Assembly (NCBI GenBank): GCA_964016885.1
Contig: OZ024743.1
Location: 82,930,450-82,994,449, forward strand
Source: Eledone cirrhosa
Lineage: Eukaryota; Mollusca; Cephalopoda; Octopoda; Eledonidae
Direction of reading: 5' to 3'
Length of the DNA: 64,000 nt
The position numbers and the translations under genes are program-made. The notes beneath the pieces were generated by a model. It was not told where the DNA came from, did no database searches, and worked only from the letters and a program-made list of their open reading frames with translations. Position 1 is the stretch's first letter. Every line of letters starts with the position of its first letter. Positions 33,862 through 43,169 of the stretch are shown here, piece after piece.

Positions 33862-33920
33862 GAACTGCCTGAAGAGGTCACAGCCAATGATGGCTATCAC
33901 CGAAATATATATAGCAGTTC
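33862..33920 (+). ncRNA. Hammerhead ribozyme, type I, tiny helix III
   Basis: Helix I GAACTGC 33862-33868 with GCAGTTC 33914-33920 (7 perfect bp); core CUGAAGA 33869-33875; helix II 33876-33885 with 33892-33901 (two mismatches); GAA 33902-33904; helix III 33905-33907 with 33910-33912 and a 2-nt loop; cleavage after A33913. Same helix III geometry as 31421-31487 but unrelated sequence. No PLE frame is adjacent, so it may be an orphan terminal repeat. Confidence 0.82.
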
Positions 33921-34080
33921 ATCTTTAATAAACGAAGCCAAATCTTAAATATTTGACTTAATTACTTTATTTTACATTACTCCGGAGTAACCAAACCAAC
34001 CTGCGTACTTCGTCGAGTGCTCCAATCTGCATACTTAAGTGTCGGTAAACAACCAACATATACTCAAAATATATATATAT
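33921..34080. other. Flank between ribozyme and GATA repeat
   Basis: Unassigned sequence after the ribozyme; no frame. Confidence 0.3.
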
Positions 34081-34083
34081 ATA

Positions 34084-34128
34084 TAGATAAATAGATAGAT
34101 AGATAGAGATAGATAGATAGATAGATAG

Positions 34129-34200
<72 letters not shown>

Positions 34201-34201
34201 T
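34084..34201. repeat. (GATA)n microsatellite at the 3' end of the intact L1
   Basis: About 115 bp of GATA/TAGA repeat directly against the L1 3' end (minus strand ...AATAAAGAAATCTATCTATC). The same repeat in the same phase orientation lies beyond the 5' end at 39994-40024. Confidence 0.97.
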
Positions 34202-34414
34202 TCTTTATTTACCATAAAGGCATAAAAAGAAGGGACAAATACAAAGGGGGAGTTTACATATAATCGAGTAAAAAGGGTGTAACATGAAAATAATCGAAAA
34301 TAACCTCAAAAGGGAGGGGACGTGATGGGGGTTGCACACACCCCCGAAAAAGTGTGCAATCCTTTGCCCGGGGAGCACATGGAGAAGGTGCTCCCCTCTC
34401 CTTTACTTCTTTAC

Positions 34415-37400
34415 CTACAGGATGGTATACAGAGAAGGCCCATTTACACGAGCCATTCTCGCCACTATCACCCACCTTTCATAAAACTGCCTGTGGCCAA
34501 GCACCTCTCTCTCCATTCTTATCCTTCTTCCGAAGTGATATCGGAAGAAGTAGACCAGACTATGGCCAGAGAGGAAGTTGCCTGACCTCAGACCTTTCAA
34601 TCGTGTCCACCAAACAACCTCTTTCAACATGGCTATTACGCACAGAAAAACCGCCTTTGCTTCCTTTGTGAAGAGGGGAGGCGGTTTGATTGTCATCACG
34701 GACTCGGCTGTCAATTTAATCGGCGCCACCCGCGACAGCAGTTGTTCGGCGTAGCCCCACAGATCAGCCACGCCCGGACATTGCACCAATGCGTGCGCCA
34801 CGGTTTCTTCGTGACGCACGCATCTAGGGCAAATCTTTTTTGAGGGATCCCTGCCCGGGCGCCCGTGTCTGTAGAGCCTCTCTCGAACGGGTAGAGCCCC
34901 TCGGTAGCACTGCCAGGCCAGTGACTTCTGGAAGTTGTCCATTGGTCCTGGGCCGAAAGTCCTACCGAACAGGCTGGCCAGTTCGTCTTCTTCCATGTCC
35001 AGCGACTCTCCAAGGGTGTCATCGCCCCTGCTAGCCACCAGCCCTCTATAGAATGATGAGGTGGATTCTCCACCGATGGCCCGGCCCGCTTGCCAGAGAG
35101 CCCTGAGCGCCTGAGCACACTCAGTGTGCCAGTCTCCCAGTTTTCCGGATCTTTGCTTGACCCAGGACTGTAGCTCGGTGAGTGAGACGAGTCTCGGAAA
35201 GGCTCGTTTCACGAACGGAGCCCACACCGGTTGACCAGTGAGGAATACCTGTAGGTGCCGTAGCCTTAATGCGTGCCTACGCATCATCAACCACGGCATC
35301 CCCAGCCCTCCTTTCGAAGGTTGTTGGCAGCAGATGGATCTTCTCACCATAGGAGGACGCTTCTTCCAAAGAAATTGGAAGAGCATGCGTTCCATGGTGG
35401 TGAGTGTTTCCTTAGGGCAAGGCACGACAGTCAGGCGGTAGTAAGTGACGGACGCTATGTAAATGTTCGCCACCTCCGCCCGGCCTTTTAGGGACAGCTT
35501 ACACTTGGCCCATTTCTGGGTTAGTGCAAACACCTTGTTCGTAACCTCGTTCCAGTTCTTTTCCACCTGGAGGTCCGGTCCAAACCAGACCCCAAGCAAC
35601 TTTACCGGGCCCTCCGTCCAGTGTCCGACGACACCATCGGGAGGCATCGGTCTGCCTCTCCACGTTCCGAGTTGCAGCCCGATGGATTTTTCCCGGTTCA
35701 GTTTCGCTCCTGACAACCTTTCGTACTCCTCCAGTAAGGTACCGATCGCCTCGATCTCCGAGTCGGTTGATACCATTACTGTTACGTCATCGGCGTAGGC
35801 CGACACCGCTTTGCTCAATCCTGGTTCCAGGGGGATACCCTGCAACAACTCCAACTTCCTCAGTAAAGGCTCGAGAGTCAATACGTACAGAAGGGAGGAG
35901 AGAGGGCACCCCTGTCGAATGGATCGTGTGATTTCGAACGGCTTCGAAAGGTAGCCGTTCACCTTGATCCTAGAACAGATGTGGTTGCTATGTAGGGCAG
36001 TGATCCAGCCTCTGAAAACAGGACCGAACCCAGCCGCCGCTAGCACCGCATCCAGGTAACCATGGTCGACCCTATCGAAGGCCTTAGACTGATCCAAGTT
36101 GATCAGGGCCCCACCGAAGCCGGGTTTGTTGCCAACCCTCTCTATGATGTATCGCATGAGGTGGAGGTTATCGTGAATGGACCTGGATGGGATAGCACAT
36201 GTCTGCGCATCTCCCAGCAGGCCACCCACGACAAGCGCCAACCTCTTTGCTAACACCTTGGCCAAAATCTTTAACTCTGTGTTTAGCAGGGTTATGGGCC
36301 GAAAATTATTTATACTATCCCCCTTGTTCTCGTCCTTCCTCACCAGCGTGACTACGCCCTTGGCTACAGAACAAGGAATTCTCCCGTTCTGCCGCCAATT
36401 GCAGTAGACCGCTTCGAGGAGTTCGGAGAAGAAGACCGGCATTGCCAAATAAAGTTCGTAAGGTATACCATCGAGACCTGGAGATTTGCGTCTGCTGCAT
36501 TGGCTCAGCGCATCTCCGATCTCATCAGCCGAGATTGGTCCCTCGCAGGACTCCGCCTCTTTGTTCGAGAGACGCGGCAGGCCGTCGAGGTATGGACCGA
36601 AATCCACGCCCCGGCCCGGACCCTCGCCTCCCCCGAACAATCGGGCAAAGTGCTTTTGAAAGGCCTCGCACATCTGCTTAGGCTCCCGGATCACTCGTCC
36701 ATCTTCGTCTTGCAACGACCGGATGGTGGATCGATTTCCACTTTTAGCTTCTGTCACGCGGGCCCATCCAACGGCTTTGGCCCCCTCATTACCTAGAGCA
36801 CGTATTTTACTTCGAATGACGCAGCCTTCATGCTTTGCATCGAAAAACTGGTTCAATGCCGTCCTCGATGCCAGCACTCTGGCCACATCTTCGCTCTTGA
36901 TTGCCTCTTCTAATTTACCTGTTAATTCTTTCTCGTTTCTATTCCTATTGGCAGCTAACATCTTGCTATAACTTATTGATTCTGTTCTAATCTCTCTTTT
37001 GAGAGATGCCCACCATCGGTTGTTGACGATTGCACCCGTCAACCTCTCCTTAACTAATCTGCTAATCCGGTTTCTGTAAGTCTCTTTTGCCGGTAAAGAC
37101 AAATTAAGTTTCCAGTAACCGGGACCCTGTCTATGTGTTTTCTCGAGATTGACCACGCAGGTCACTAATTTGTGATCCGTGTAGCCAACCGTGCGCATTT
37201 CTGGACAGCTTAATATGTCCCTATCCTTACTTCTAACTAAGAATCTATCTAAGTACGATCTAGATTGACCACTGTGGTTTCTCCAAGTCCAGGTAGGCAC
37301 AGTTGGAAAATCTAGTCGATATCTATCGACCAAGTTAAAACGGTCGAGTAACCCCTTGAGGCTGTTACACCCCCCTCTATTAGGACATGCTCCTGCATAG

Positions 37401-37852
37401 TCCCAACGTGCATCTAGGATGTCATTCCAATCCCCCGCTAGAAGCAGGGAACGCGACGTTCCCAGAAAAGTCTCCAAACGCTGGAAGAAGTCGGGCCGTT
37501 CAGCTCCGAAAGGGGAGTAGACGGCGACCAGTCTCAAGGCCGCACTTTCACTACTGCCAACGTCTAGCACCAACAAACGACCCTCCGGGTCCGAGTGCAC
37601 AACCTGTACGGCAAGACCCAGGTGTTTTTGCATCAGCACGACAACCCCACCCCCACCTCCAGGTTGACAGAGAGATGCATGCACCTCAAAGTCATCGAAG
37701 GTGGGGGCCAGCTGCCGCATGACGCTGATTCGAGTCTCACAGATAACCATTACATTTATACTACATGACCTGAGGTCATTTAGAAGCTTTGCTTGCTTCC
37801 AAGTTGAGCCCAGGCCACGTGCATTCAAACATCCTACTCTTAACACATCCAT
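34415..37852 (-). CDS. L1/Tx1-like ORF2: AP endonuclease plus reverse transcriptase
   Basis: 1145 residues, uninterrupted. The N-terminal AP-like endonuclease (1-235) has GCLNARGL (7-14), E39 in ICET, GDWN (140-143), SRSYLDR (197-203) and DH (226-227), the expected catalytic set. RT: NFRPITLLNTELKILAK (516-532), SIHDNLHLMRY (558-568), motif A INLDQSKAFDRVDH (584-597), motif B RQGCPLSSLLY (646-656) and motif C YADD (686-689). A C-terminal zinc knuckle of form C-x2-C-x8-H-x4-C follows (CPRC...HALVQC). It nicks target DNA and copies the element RNA at the nick. The start at 37852 gives MDVLRVGCLN, leaving only six residues before the endonuclease signature. It is separated from ORF1 by 33 nt, so reinitiation or internal initiation would be needed. 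Confidence 0.93.
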   Translation of the reverse strand: MDVLRVGCLNARGLGSTWKQAKLLNDLRSCSINVMVICETRISVMRQLAPTFDDFEVHASLCQPGGGGGVVVLMQKHLGLAVQVVHSDPEGRLLVLDVGSSESAALRLVAVYSPFGAERPDFFQRLETFLGTSRSLLLAGDWNDILDARWDYAGACPNRGGCNSLKGLLDRFNLVDRYRLDFPTVPTWTWRNHSGQSRSYLDRFLVRSKDRDILSCPEMRTVGYTDHKLVTCVVNLEKTHRQGPGYWKLNLSLPAKETYRNRISRLVKERLTGAIVNNRWWASLKREIRTESISYSKMLAANRNRNEKELTGKLEEAIKSEDVARVLASRTALNQFFDAKHEGCVIRSKIRALGNEGAKAVGWARVTEAKSGNRSTIRSLQDEDGRVIREPKQMCEAFQKHFARLFGGGEGPGRGVDFGPYLDGLPRLSNKEAESCEGPISADEIGDALSQCSRRKSPGLDGIPYELYLAMPVFFSELLEAVYCNWRQNGRIPCSVAKGVVTLVRKDENKGDSINNFRPITLLNTELKILAKVLAKRLALVVGGLLGDAQTCAIPSRSIHDNLHLMRYIIERVGNKPGFGGALINLDQSKAFDRVDHGYLDAVLAAAGFGPVFRGWITALHSNHICSRIKVNGYLSKPFEITRSIRQGCPLSSLLYVLTLEPLLRKLELLQGIPLEPGLSKAVSAYADDVTVMVSTDSEIEAIGTLLEEYERLSGAKLNREKSIGLQLGTWRGRPMPPDGVVGHWTEGPVKLLGVWFGPDLQVEKNWNEVTNKVFALTQKWAKCKLSLKGRAEVANIYIASVTYYRLTVVPCPKETLTTMERMLFQFLWKKRPPMVRRSICCQQPSKGGLGMPWLMMRRHALRLRHLQVFLTGQPVWAPFVKRAFPRLVSLTELQSWVKQRSGKLGDWHTECAQALRALWQAGRAIGGESTSSFYRGLVASRGDDTLGESLDMEEDELASLFGRTFGPGPMDNFQKSLAWQCYRGALPVRERLYRHGRPGRDPSKKICPRCVRHEETVAHALVQCPGVADLWGYAEQLLSRVAPIKLTAESVMTIKPPPLFTKEAKAVFLCVIAMLKEVVWWTRLKGLRSGNFLSGHSLVYFFRYHFGRRIRMEREVLGHRQFYERWVIVARMARVNGPSLYTIL

Positions 37853-37885
37853 GTGGGCGGCAGAGCCAAAGGAGAGTGTAGAGAC

Positions 37886-39610
37886 CTACCTTTCCGCTTC
37901 CCGGGGTTCGGGTTGCACGACTTCCATGGGGTCGGGGGTGTTGGGTGAAGGGGTGTCTTGTGGTGGTGTGGGGTCGTCGGTGTGTGGTGGGGTTGGGGTG
38001 TTTGGAGTTGTGTTGGGGAGGGGAAGGGGAGGGGGAAAGCTTTTTAGTAGGACGCGGTTTATGGGTTTGACAGAGGGTGGTCCTACGTCCTCCTTAAAAT
38101 CCTTTTTTAGTTTTTGGTAGAGGTTCATTGGGATTTTTATTAGTTTTAAATGTGGGTGGTTTTCTGATGAAACAAAGTTTACACCTTCGGTTTGTACCGA
38201 AGGATTATTGTATATGAGTTCATTTAATTTATTATTGTTTCTGTTGATGTAAGTATAGTGTAATGTCTTTTTTTCCGATGGTGTGAGTGTTTCGAAGAGG
38301 GGAGGGGCAGGTTTGGTTTTGTTTGTTGCTGGAGGGGTGTTTTCTGTTTTGTTAGATTGTGTTGCGATTTGGGTGGGGGTTGTTTGTCCTTGTGTGTTTT
38401 GCACATGTTTTCTTTTTTTCCTTTTAATCTGTCTGAAGGACTCCGTTTCTTCCTCCGAATTCGTTGGGTTATCTTCAGTGTTGGAGGGAAGAGGTATGTT
38501 TGCTGGTAATGTTTCCGTGTTGGTTTTCTTTGTGGGGGAGATGGATGTCACTATGTTAGACTGTGTTGTGTGTTGTGTCTGCGGTGGTTGTGTTGTTTTA
38601 TTGAGTGAGAGGTTGGGTGGGCCTGTATTTTGTTTTGGGGTAATGTGTTGTGACTGTTTGTGTTGTGGTGGTGTTGTGGTGTTACTGAGGGACGGGTTGG
38701 GTGGGACTGAGTTTTGTTGTTTGTTTATCTGTTGTGGTGGTGGTGGTGGAGCTGGTGTTGGTAGCAGGGTTTTCTTTTTGTTGAGTTGGGGACAAGCGGC
38801 CTTCAGGTGCCCTCTGCCTGCACAGATATGGCAGGACGGCCTTCTCCCCTCCACGCTAATGTTTATATACCCGTGGTCCTCTAATAGGATTCTGTCGGGT
38901 ATTTGGGCGATGCGTTCAGGCTTCATTTGTACTACCAGCTCTATACCTGTTCCACTGAACGCATTGCCTGTGGTTTTCCCAATGGAAATCACGTTGTCAT
39001 TCACTGGATCGATGAAGCCAGCTATGAGCCAGCAGTAGTCCACATCTGGCATCATTGCATCCAGCCATATGCGTTGAGTTTTTTTCCCCATATAAGATGG
39101 ATAAAAGGTGAAATTTTTCGAACGAATCGGTGACAAAGCACATTTTTTTGCCGCCGATTCGTTCTTCATGATAATTGCTAGGCTTCCATACAGTCTGTCT
39201 TTTCTTATGAAAGTTGTTTCATTCAGTACTTCTGCGAGTACTGTTTTGATATCTGCTTGAGAAGGCTGTTCAGGTTTTTTTGTACTGTTGTTGATGGTCC
39301 GAAACTTGACCGTTCGGCTTTCAATGTCTTTCGTGAATTCTTGAGGCATTTTTACCAATAAAATACCATTCTCACCTTCACTTATGTATTGTTTTGCGTC
39401 CGTGATCCTTCGTACCACATCTGAAATGTTTTCCGCTATATAAGTCAAAGATTTCTTTGTTTTCTGTGCAAATGAAATCTTGTCGTCTGCTTTGTTTTCT
39501 GATGTTATGTTATTTTCAACTGTTATTTTTTTGTTTGTTGTGTCTTTGTTTGTGTTATTAGTATTGTCATGCAATTTTTCAAATTTTTTTTTCTTCGTTG
39601 TTTTCGACAT
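37886..39610 (-). CDS. L1/Tx1-like ORF1: CCHC nucleic-acid-binding protein
   Basis: 574 residues, uninterrupted. A Lys/Asn/Thr-rich N-terminus (1-60) is followed by a globular region of about 60-255 and one CCHC gag-type knuckle (CHICAGRGHLKAAC, about 259-272; C-x2-C-x4-H-x4-C). A long Pro/Thr/Gln-rich low-complexity segment (about 275-450) and a basic patch (KRKKRKH) come next, then a conserved-looking stretch (LTPSEKKTLHYTYINRNNNK) and a Pro-rich tail. Tx1-type ORF1 proteins commonly carry such knuckles. It would coat element RNA and form the RNP with ORF2. The long Pro-rich segment is repetitive, so its length may vary. Confidence 0.88.
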   Translation of the reverse strand: MSKTTKKKKFEKLHDNTNNTNKDTTNKKITVENNITSENKADDKISFAQKTKKSLTYIAENISDVVRRITDAKQYISEGENGILLVKMPQEFTKDIESRTVKFRTINNSTKKPEQPSQADIKTVLAEVLNETTFIRKDRLYGSLAIIMKNESAAKKCALSPIRSKNFTFYPSYMGKKTQRIWLDAMMPDVDYCWLIAGFIDPVNDNVISIGKTTGNAFSGTGIELVVQMKPERIAQIPDRILLEDHGYINISVEGRRPSCHICAGRGHLKAACPQLNKKKTLLPTPAPPPPPQQINKQQNSVPPNPSLSNTTTPPQHKQSQHITPKQNTGPPNLSLNKTTQPPQTQHTTQSNIVTSISPTKKTNTETLPANIPLPSNTEDNPTNSEEETESFRQIKRKKRKHVQNTQGQTTPTQIATQSNKTENTPPATNKTKPAPPLFETLTPSEKKTLHYTYINRNNNKLNELIYNNPSVQTEGVNFVSSENHPHLKLIKIPMNLYQKLKKDFKEDVGPPSVKPINRVLLKSFPPPLPLPNTTPNTPTPPHTDDPTPPQDTPSPNTPDPMEVVQPEPREAER

Positions 39611-39993
39611 TTAATTTTTTCTCCGCAGATTCGTCCGTTTTTATTTTCATTTTTCCTTCCTTCTCTATGACGTTAGTTGGGAAGGAAGGGAGGACTAAAG
39701 CGTGCGAGCTTACAACTCTTACCGCTGTCCCCCCACCACTATTTTCGTTCGCTGCGTTTAACATTTCTGTTAGACGATTGAAATTTTTTACACAAAATTT
39801 TTTTTAAAACAGGTTTTTCACCTCTAGGAGGGGTAAAGATGAGCTGACCCACCGCCTGACAGTTCAGACGGAGGGTCAAGCTACACAATTGTATCAAAAT
39901 TAAGTTTGAACTCACAAAATTTCCTCAATAAATTTGAACAAAACTTCTGTGCGAAGTGAATGACATCCACACTGTAGAACAGACGACAGCTAG

Positions 39994-40020
39994 GATAGAT
40001 AGATAGATAGATAGATAGAT

Positions 40021-40103
<83 letters not shown>
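39994..40103. repeat. (GATA)n then (GA)n microsatellite at the L1 5' end
   Basis: GATA units 39994-40024, then GA repeat with one AAAG interruption to about 40102. It mirrors the GATA tract on the other side of the L1. Confidence 0.97.
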
Positions 40104-40106
<3 letters not shown>

Positions 40107-40243
40107 GATGGCATTGGAAATAGCACGGAAAATATATTTTATGGTCTGATTTTCTTTATTTTCCTTTCTTTGATTCGTCAAAGTGACATTATTGAAAAAA
40201 TGAGAGGGGTCAATTCTTTTTTAAAAGAGTTTTATAAAGTATA

Positions 40244-40296
40244 TAAAGTATTACCGGTTTCGATATATTAGTAAAATTCATCTTATCAAATGTTGA
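40244..40296 (-). ncRNA. Hammerhead-like motif, U3/A8 core (weak helix I)
   Basis: Minus strand. Core UUGAUAA 40283-40289; helix II 40275-40282 with 40262-40269 (8 positions, one mismatch, one GU); GAA 40259-40261; helix III A258-C257 with G254-U253 and loop CG; H17 A40252. Helix I is only 2 bp before a mismatch, so activity as drawn is doubtful. Included because it repeats the UUGANAA ... GAAACCGGUA pattern of 58706-58743 in otherwise different sequence. Confidence 0.4.
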
Positions 40297-40385
40297 GTAT
40301 TAAAATTAAAAAGAATTAATAAGAATTAAAAACTAAAAATTAAACATTTAAAATTAGGAGGTAAGTTTTTTTCATCTTCCTTGTT

Positions 40386-40665
40386 GAGACGATGGTGGTG
40401 GTGACGTTGGTGGTGGTGACGATGGTGGTGGTGACGATGGTGGTGACGATGGTGATGATGGTGATGATGGTAGTGGTGACGATGGTGGTGGTGGTGGTGG
40501 TGACGATGGTGGTGGTGGTGGTGATGATGGTGGTGGTGACGATGGATGTGGTGGCGGTGGTGACGATGGTGGTGGAGACGATGGTGGTGGTAACGATGGT
40601 GGTGGTGACGATGGTGGTGGTGACGATGGTGATGGTGACGATGGTGACGGTGGTGGTGATGGTGA
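40386..40665. repeat. GGTGGTGACGAT-type minisatellite
   Basis: About 280 bp of 9-15-bp units built from GGTGGT and GACGAT. Frames here (poly-Val, His or Ser-Pro) are artefacts. Confidence 0.95.
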
Positions 40666-40844
40666 CACTGCATCACATCATAATGCATGGTGCGAAGAGA
40701 CAAAAGGGGGAAAGGGGTTGTTCTGACAACAATATGTTCCTACCACCCCCGTCCCCACCGCTGCGTGATCCTTATTCTAGCTAAGTCATCGTTGGATTAA
40801 CAAGTTTATCAACGTTTCTGAGAAAATTGCGCCTGAAGACTCAT

Positions 40845-40882
40845 GTGTGTATGTGTGTGTATGTGTGTGTGTGCGTGTGTAG

Positions 40883-40922
<40 letters not shown>

Positions 40923-40932
40923 TTATATATAC

Positions 40933-40962
<30 letters not shown>
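40845..40962. repeat. TG and TA microsatellites
   Basis: GTGTATGTGTG then TA/TACA repeats up to the start of a PLE-C terminal palindrome. Confidence 0.95.
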
Positions 40963-40963
<1 letters not shown>

Positions 40964-41145
40964 ACGAAGGAGGTGTGGTAAGGAACCAGATGGACCATAA
41001 CGCACCAGAGTACTCAATACTGAGGGTAGTAGGAAAATGTTTGACCCCGACGGCAGAGCTCAAGCCATTTCGACGGCTATTTCTGGACTAAGAAATAACC
41101 GTCGAAACGGCTTGAGCTCTGCCGTCGGGGTCAAACATTTTCCTA
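40963..41145. repeat. PLE-C terminal repeat palindrome
   Basis: Left arm (minus orientation) from CGAAGGAGGTGTGGTAAGG to TTTCTGGACTA, right arm (plus) AGAAATAACCGTCGAAACGG to CAAACATTTTCCT. Each arm holds the GAA, helix III and C17 part of the 30318 hammerhead, but the UUGAUAA half is missing because the palindrome centre (about 41090) falls upstream of GAA. Confidence 0.85.
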
Positions 41146-41147
41146 TA

Positions 41148-41149
41148 TT

Positions 41150-41224
<75 letters not shown>
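41148..41224. repeat. (AC)n microsatellite
   Basis: Pure AC repeat of about 70 bp. Confidence 0.98.
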
Positions 41225-41225
<1 letters not shown>

Positions 41226-41264
41226 AAATATAAAACAATCAAATGTTTGCTTAATTCATTTAAT

Positions 41265-41311
41265 TGCTGACGATCGTTTCTTCCAGACAATTGTTTGGAA
41301 TCATCGGAGCA
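41265..41311 (-). ncRNA. Hammerhead-like motif with CCGAUGA core, left arm
   Basis: Minus strand. Helix I UGCU 41308-41311 with AGCA 41265-41268; core CCGAUGA 41301-41307 (U4 changed to C, C3 and G8 kept); helix II UUCCA/UGGAA plus ACA/UGU with one mismatch (41281-41300); GAA 41278-41280; helix III in ACGAUCGU 41270-41277; C17 at 41269, giving a GUC triplet. Confidence 0.55.
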
Positions 41312-41467
41312 TACGCAATGTATAAACAAGTAATTACATTCCTAGTCCTTAATAATAGTGTATCTTAACGAATATTCTAACAGTGTCAGTGACATCATAT
41401 TGAAAAGCAAGAGTAACAAAATGATATTATAGAGTAACAAAATGTTTACTTGTTTATACATTGTGCA

Positions 41468-41514
41468 TGCTCCGATGAATCCAGACAGTTGTCTGTAAGA
41501 AACGATCGTCAGCA
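41468..41514 (+). ncRNA. Hammerhead-like motif with CCGAUGA core, right arm
   Basis: Helix I UGCU 41468-41471 with AGCA 41511-41514; core CCGAUGA 41472-41478; helix II about 41479-41498 (mismatched at its base, AGACA/UGUCU inside); GAA 41499-41501; ACGAUCGU helix III 41502-41509; C17 41510. The arms differ at several helix II bases yet share the core, supporting a preserved structure. Confidence 0.5.
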
Positions 41515-41570
41515 ATTAAAGGCATTAATAAAAAATTTGATTGTTTTATATTTTGTATTTCTGCTCTGTC

Positions 41571-41859
41571 ATACATCTGATAACACCGTGTAACAAAAAT
41601 AATTTTTTCTCTGATCCTGGCTTGTAATCACTTTTTTGTGTTGCTTAGGTCCCAAATAAATAAAAAAGTGCTATTAAACAGTTAAAAGTTTGGGTTTGTA
41701 AAAATTCTAAGCTATTCACTAGAATTATTTGTATGCTGGATTTTACGTTGTATGTAAGTTTAATTTGCTTATGTTAAATGATTTTTTTTATATATGTTTC
41801 AGGTTAAATTAAAATTATAAAATAAAGAGTAATACCTAAAGAAAATTATAAAAGTGCAA
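41571..41859. other. AT-rich gap
   Basis: No frame or repeat recognised. Confidence 0.4.
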
Positions 41860-43073
41860 TCTATATATATAAAACTGAGGTTGTCTGTCTGTCTATCGAT
41901 TTTTGGCACACATCTCCTCTTAGAATCTCTCACGGAATTGCACCGAAATTGCTATACTTGTACATTGAGCCCTAGCGAAGACATCGGAAAAAAATATTTC
42001 AAATTGACCCGCCCTATCTGACGAAATCGAATATAATGTATCGATTTTTGAGCGTAAGTGATCAGTTATTTCCCTTTGTTCTGTTTACATTCAGCGTAGC
42101 GTCTTACGTTCTCTTTACATTTTCTGCGTGCAAAAATAAAAAAAATGATTTCCCTTTGTTCTGTTTACATTCAGCGTAGCGTCTTACGTTCTGTTTACAT
42201 TTTCTGAGTGCAAAAATTAAAAAAATTACGCTGGCAAAAATTAAAAAAATTACGCTGGCTTTCTCAGCGTTTAAAATGACATTAACACAATACACGAACA
42301 GTTGTCGAGCCAGCAAAATTTTGACCTGCAAAATTCATCAGTTCGAACACTAAGCTTCCGTTTTGCTTCATTTCCATTTAAAAGCCTTTTAAAACAATAT
42401 TTTTATTTGAAAACAAGTCTATTTAAAGACTACGTAAAACAAGCAAATATTTCGTAAAAAAAAGCAAAAATTATATAAGTTTATTTAAAATATATGTATC
42501 TGTAAATTTCGTTAGGCGTGCAGACAGACAGTCGTGCAGACAGACAGTCGTGCAGAGAGGTGATATAGGCGTGCAGACAGACAGTCGTGCAGAGAGGTGA
42601 TATAGGCGTGCAGACAGACAGTCGTGCAGAGAGGTGATATAGGCGTGCAGACAGACAGTCGTGCAGAGAGTTGATATAGGCGTGCAGACAGACAGTTGTG
42701 CAGAGAGGTGATATAGGCGTGCAGACAGACAGTCGTGCAGAGAGGTGATATAGGCGTGCAGACAGACATAACTGATAATTTGGTTACGCTAATGTTTTTC
42801 TCTGCGTTGCCGTGTTTACATTTTCGATCTTTGTTAATAAATAACCAGTGCAGTTTTTATCCCCAGCATCCTCTTTTGTTATAACATTCGGGTTATCGTT
42901 ATGTTTTCTTAACTTCATAAGGCATATTGTTGGTTGAGGGAATATTAATCAAAAACACCACATGCAAGTCTGCACAGTAGACACTACAGTTTTTAAGCCA
43001 AAAAAGAAACTTAACATTGTAACTTTAACACAGCTACTGAGCGACCCCGAGCAACGCCGGGCTTTACTGCTAG
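41860..43073 (+). mobile_element. Probable non-autonomous Helitron
   Basis: Starts TCTATATATATAAAACTGAG followed by GTCTGTCTGTC, and ends with a CCCG...CGGG hairpin, then CTTTACTGCTAG. It is bordered by A on the left and T on the right, as expected for insertion between A and T with no duplication. These are the hallmarks of Helitron ends (5' TC, 3' hairpin plus CTAG). There is no Rep/helicase frame inside, only an internal minisatellite, so it would need an autonomous partner. Confidence 0.6.
42515..42772. repeat. Minisatellite of ~43 bp inside the Helitron
   Basis: About six copies of GGCGTGCAGACAGACAGTCG plus TGCAGAGAGGTGATATA, almost identical. Helitrons often carry such arrays. Confidence 0.93.
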
Positions 43074-43169
43074 TAAAGTATAAAATTGTTAAAAAGTGCA
43101 TTAAAGAGATTTATTGATACTGGATTTTCGCACCCTGAATAAAGGGTAAGTTGTGTTTTAAGCATTCGT

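Larger units (their letters stand above)
34202..39993 (-). mobile_element. Full-length Tx1-like L1 retrotransposon
   Basis: A ~5.8-kb two-ORF non-LTR element in one piece: 5' UTR (39611-~39990), ORF1 (39610-37886), a 33-nt spacer, ORF2 (37852-34415) and a ~210-bp 3' UTR with AATAAA at its end. Both ORFs are uninterrupted, in contrast to every other large element here. GATA repeat abuts both ends. The decayed relative at 8669-12032 shares the ORF2 and the ...TAATAAA ending. L1-superfamily elements of the Tx1 group often target specific sequences, including microsatellites; whether this one does is inference. Confidence 0.85.
41225..41570. repeat. Inverted repeat with a hammerhead-like motif in each arm
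   Basis: The arm 41225-41340 (minus) matches the arm 41445-41565 (plus): CTTGTTTATACATTG, GCATGCTCCGATGA..., GAAACGATCGTCAGCAATT, ACAATCAAA/TTTGATTGTTTTA. The spacer of ~100 bp is AT-rich. Arrangement like the PLE terminal repeats elsewhere in the window; no coding body. Confidence 0.75.

Noticed and set aside
38283..39038. 251-aa plus-strand frame (Val/Cys/Gly-rich)
   Set aside because: It is the antisense of the Pro/Thr-rich segment of L1 ORF1, whose CCHC knuckle and coding context are clear on the other strand.
40326..40784. Poly-His, Ser/Pro and Met/Val frames
   Set aside because: Translations of the GGTGGTGACGAT minisatellite.
42515..42772. CRISPR-like array
   Set aside because: Units are contiguous near-identical minisatellite copies without unique spacers, in an animal genome and inside a Helitron.
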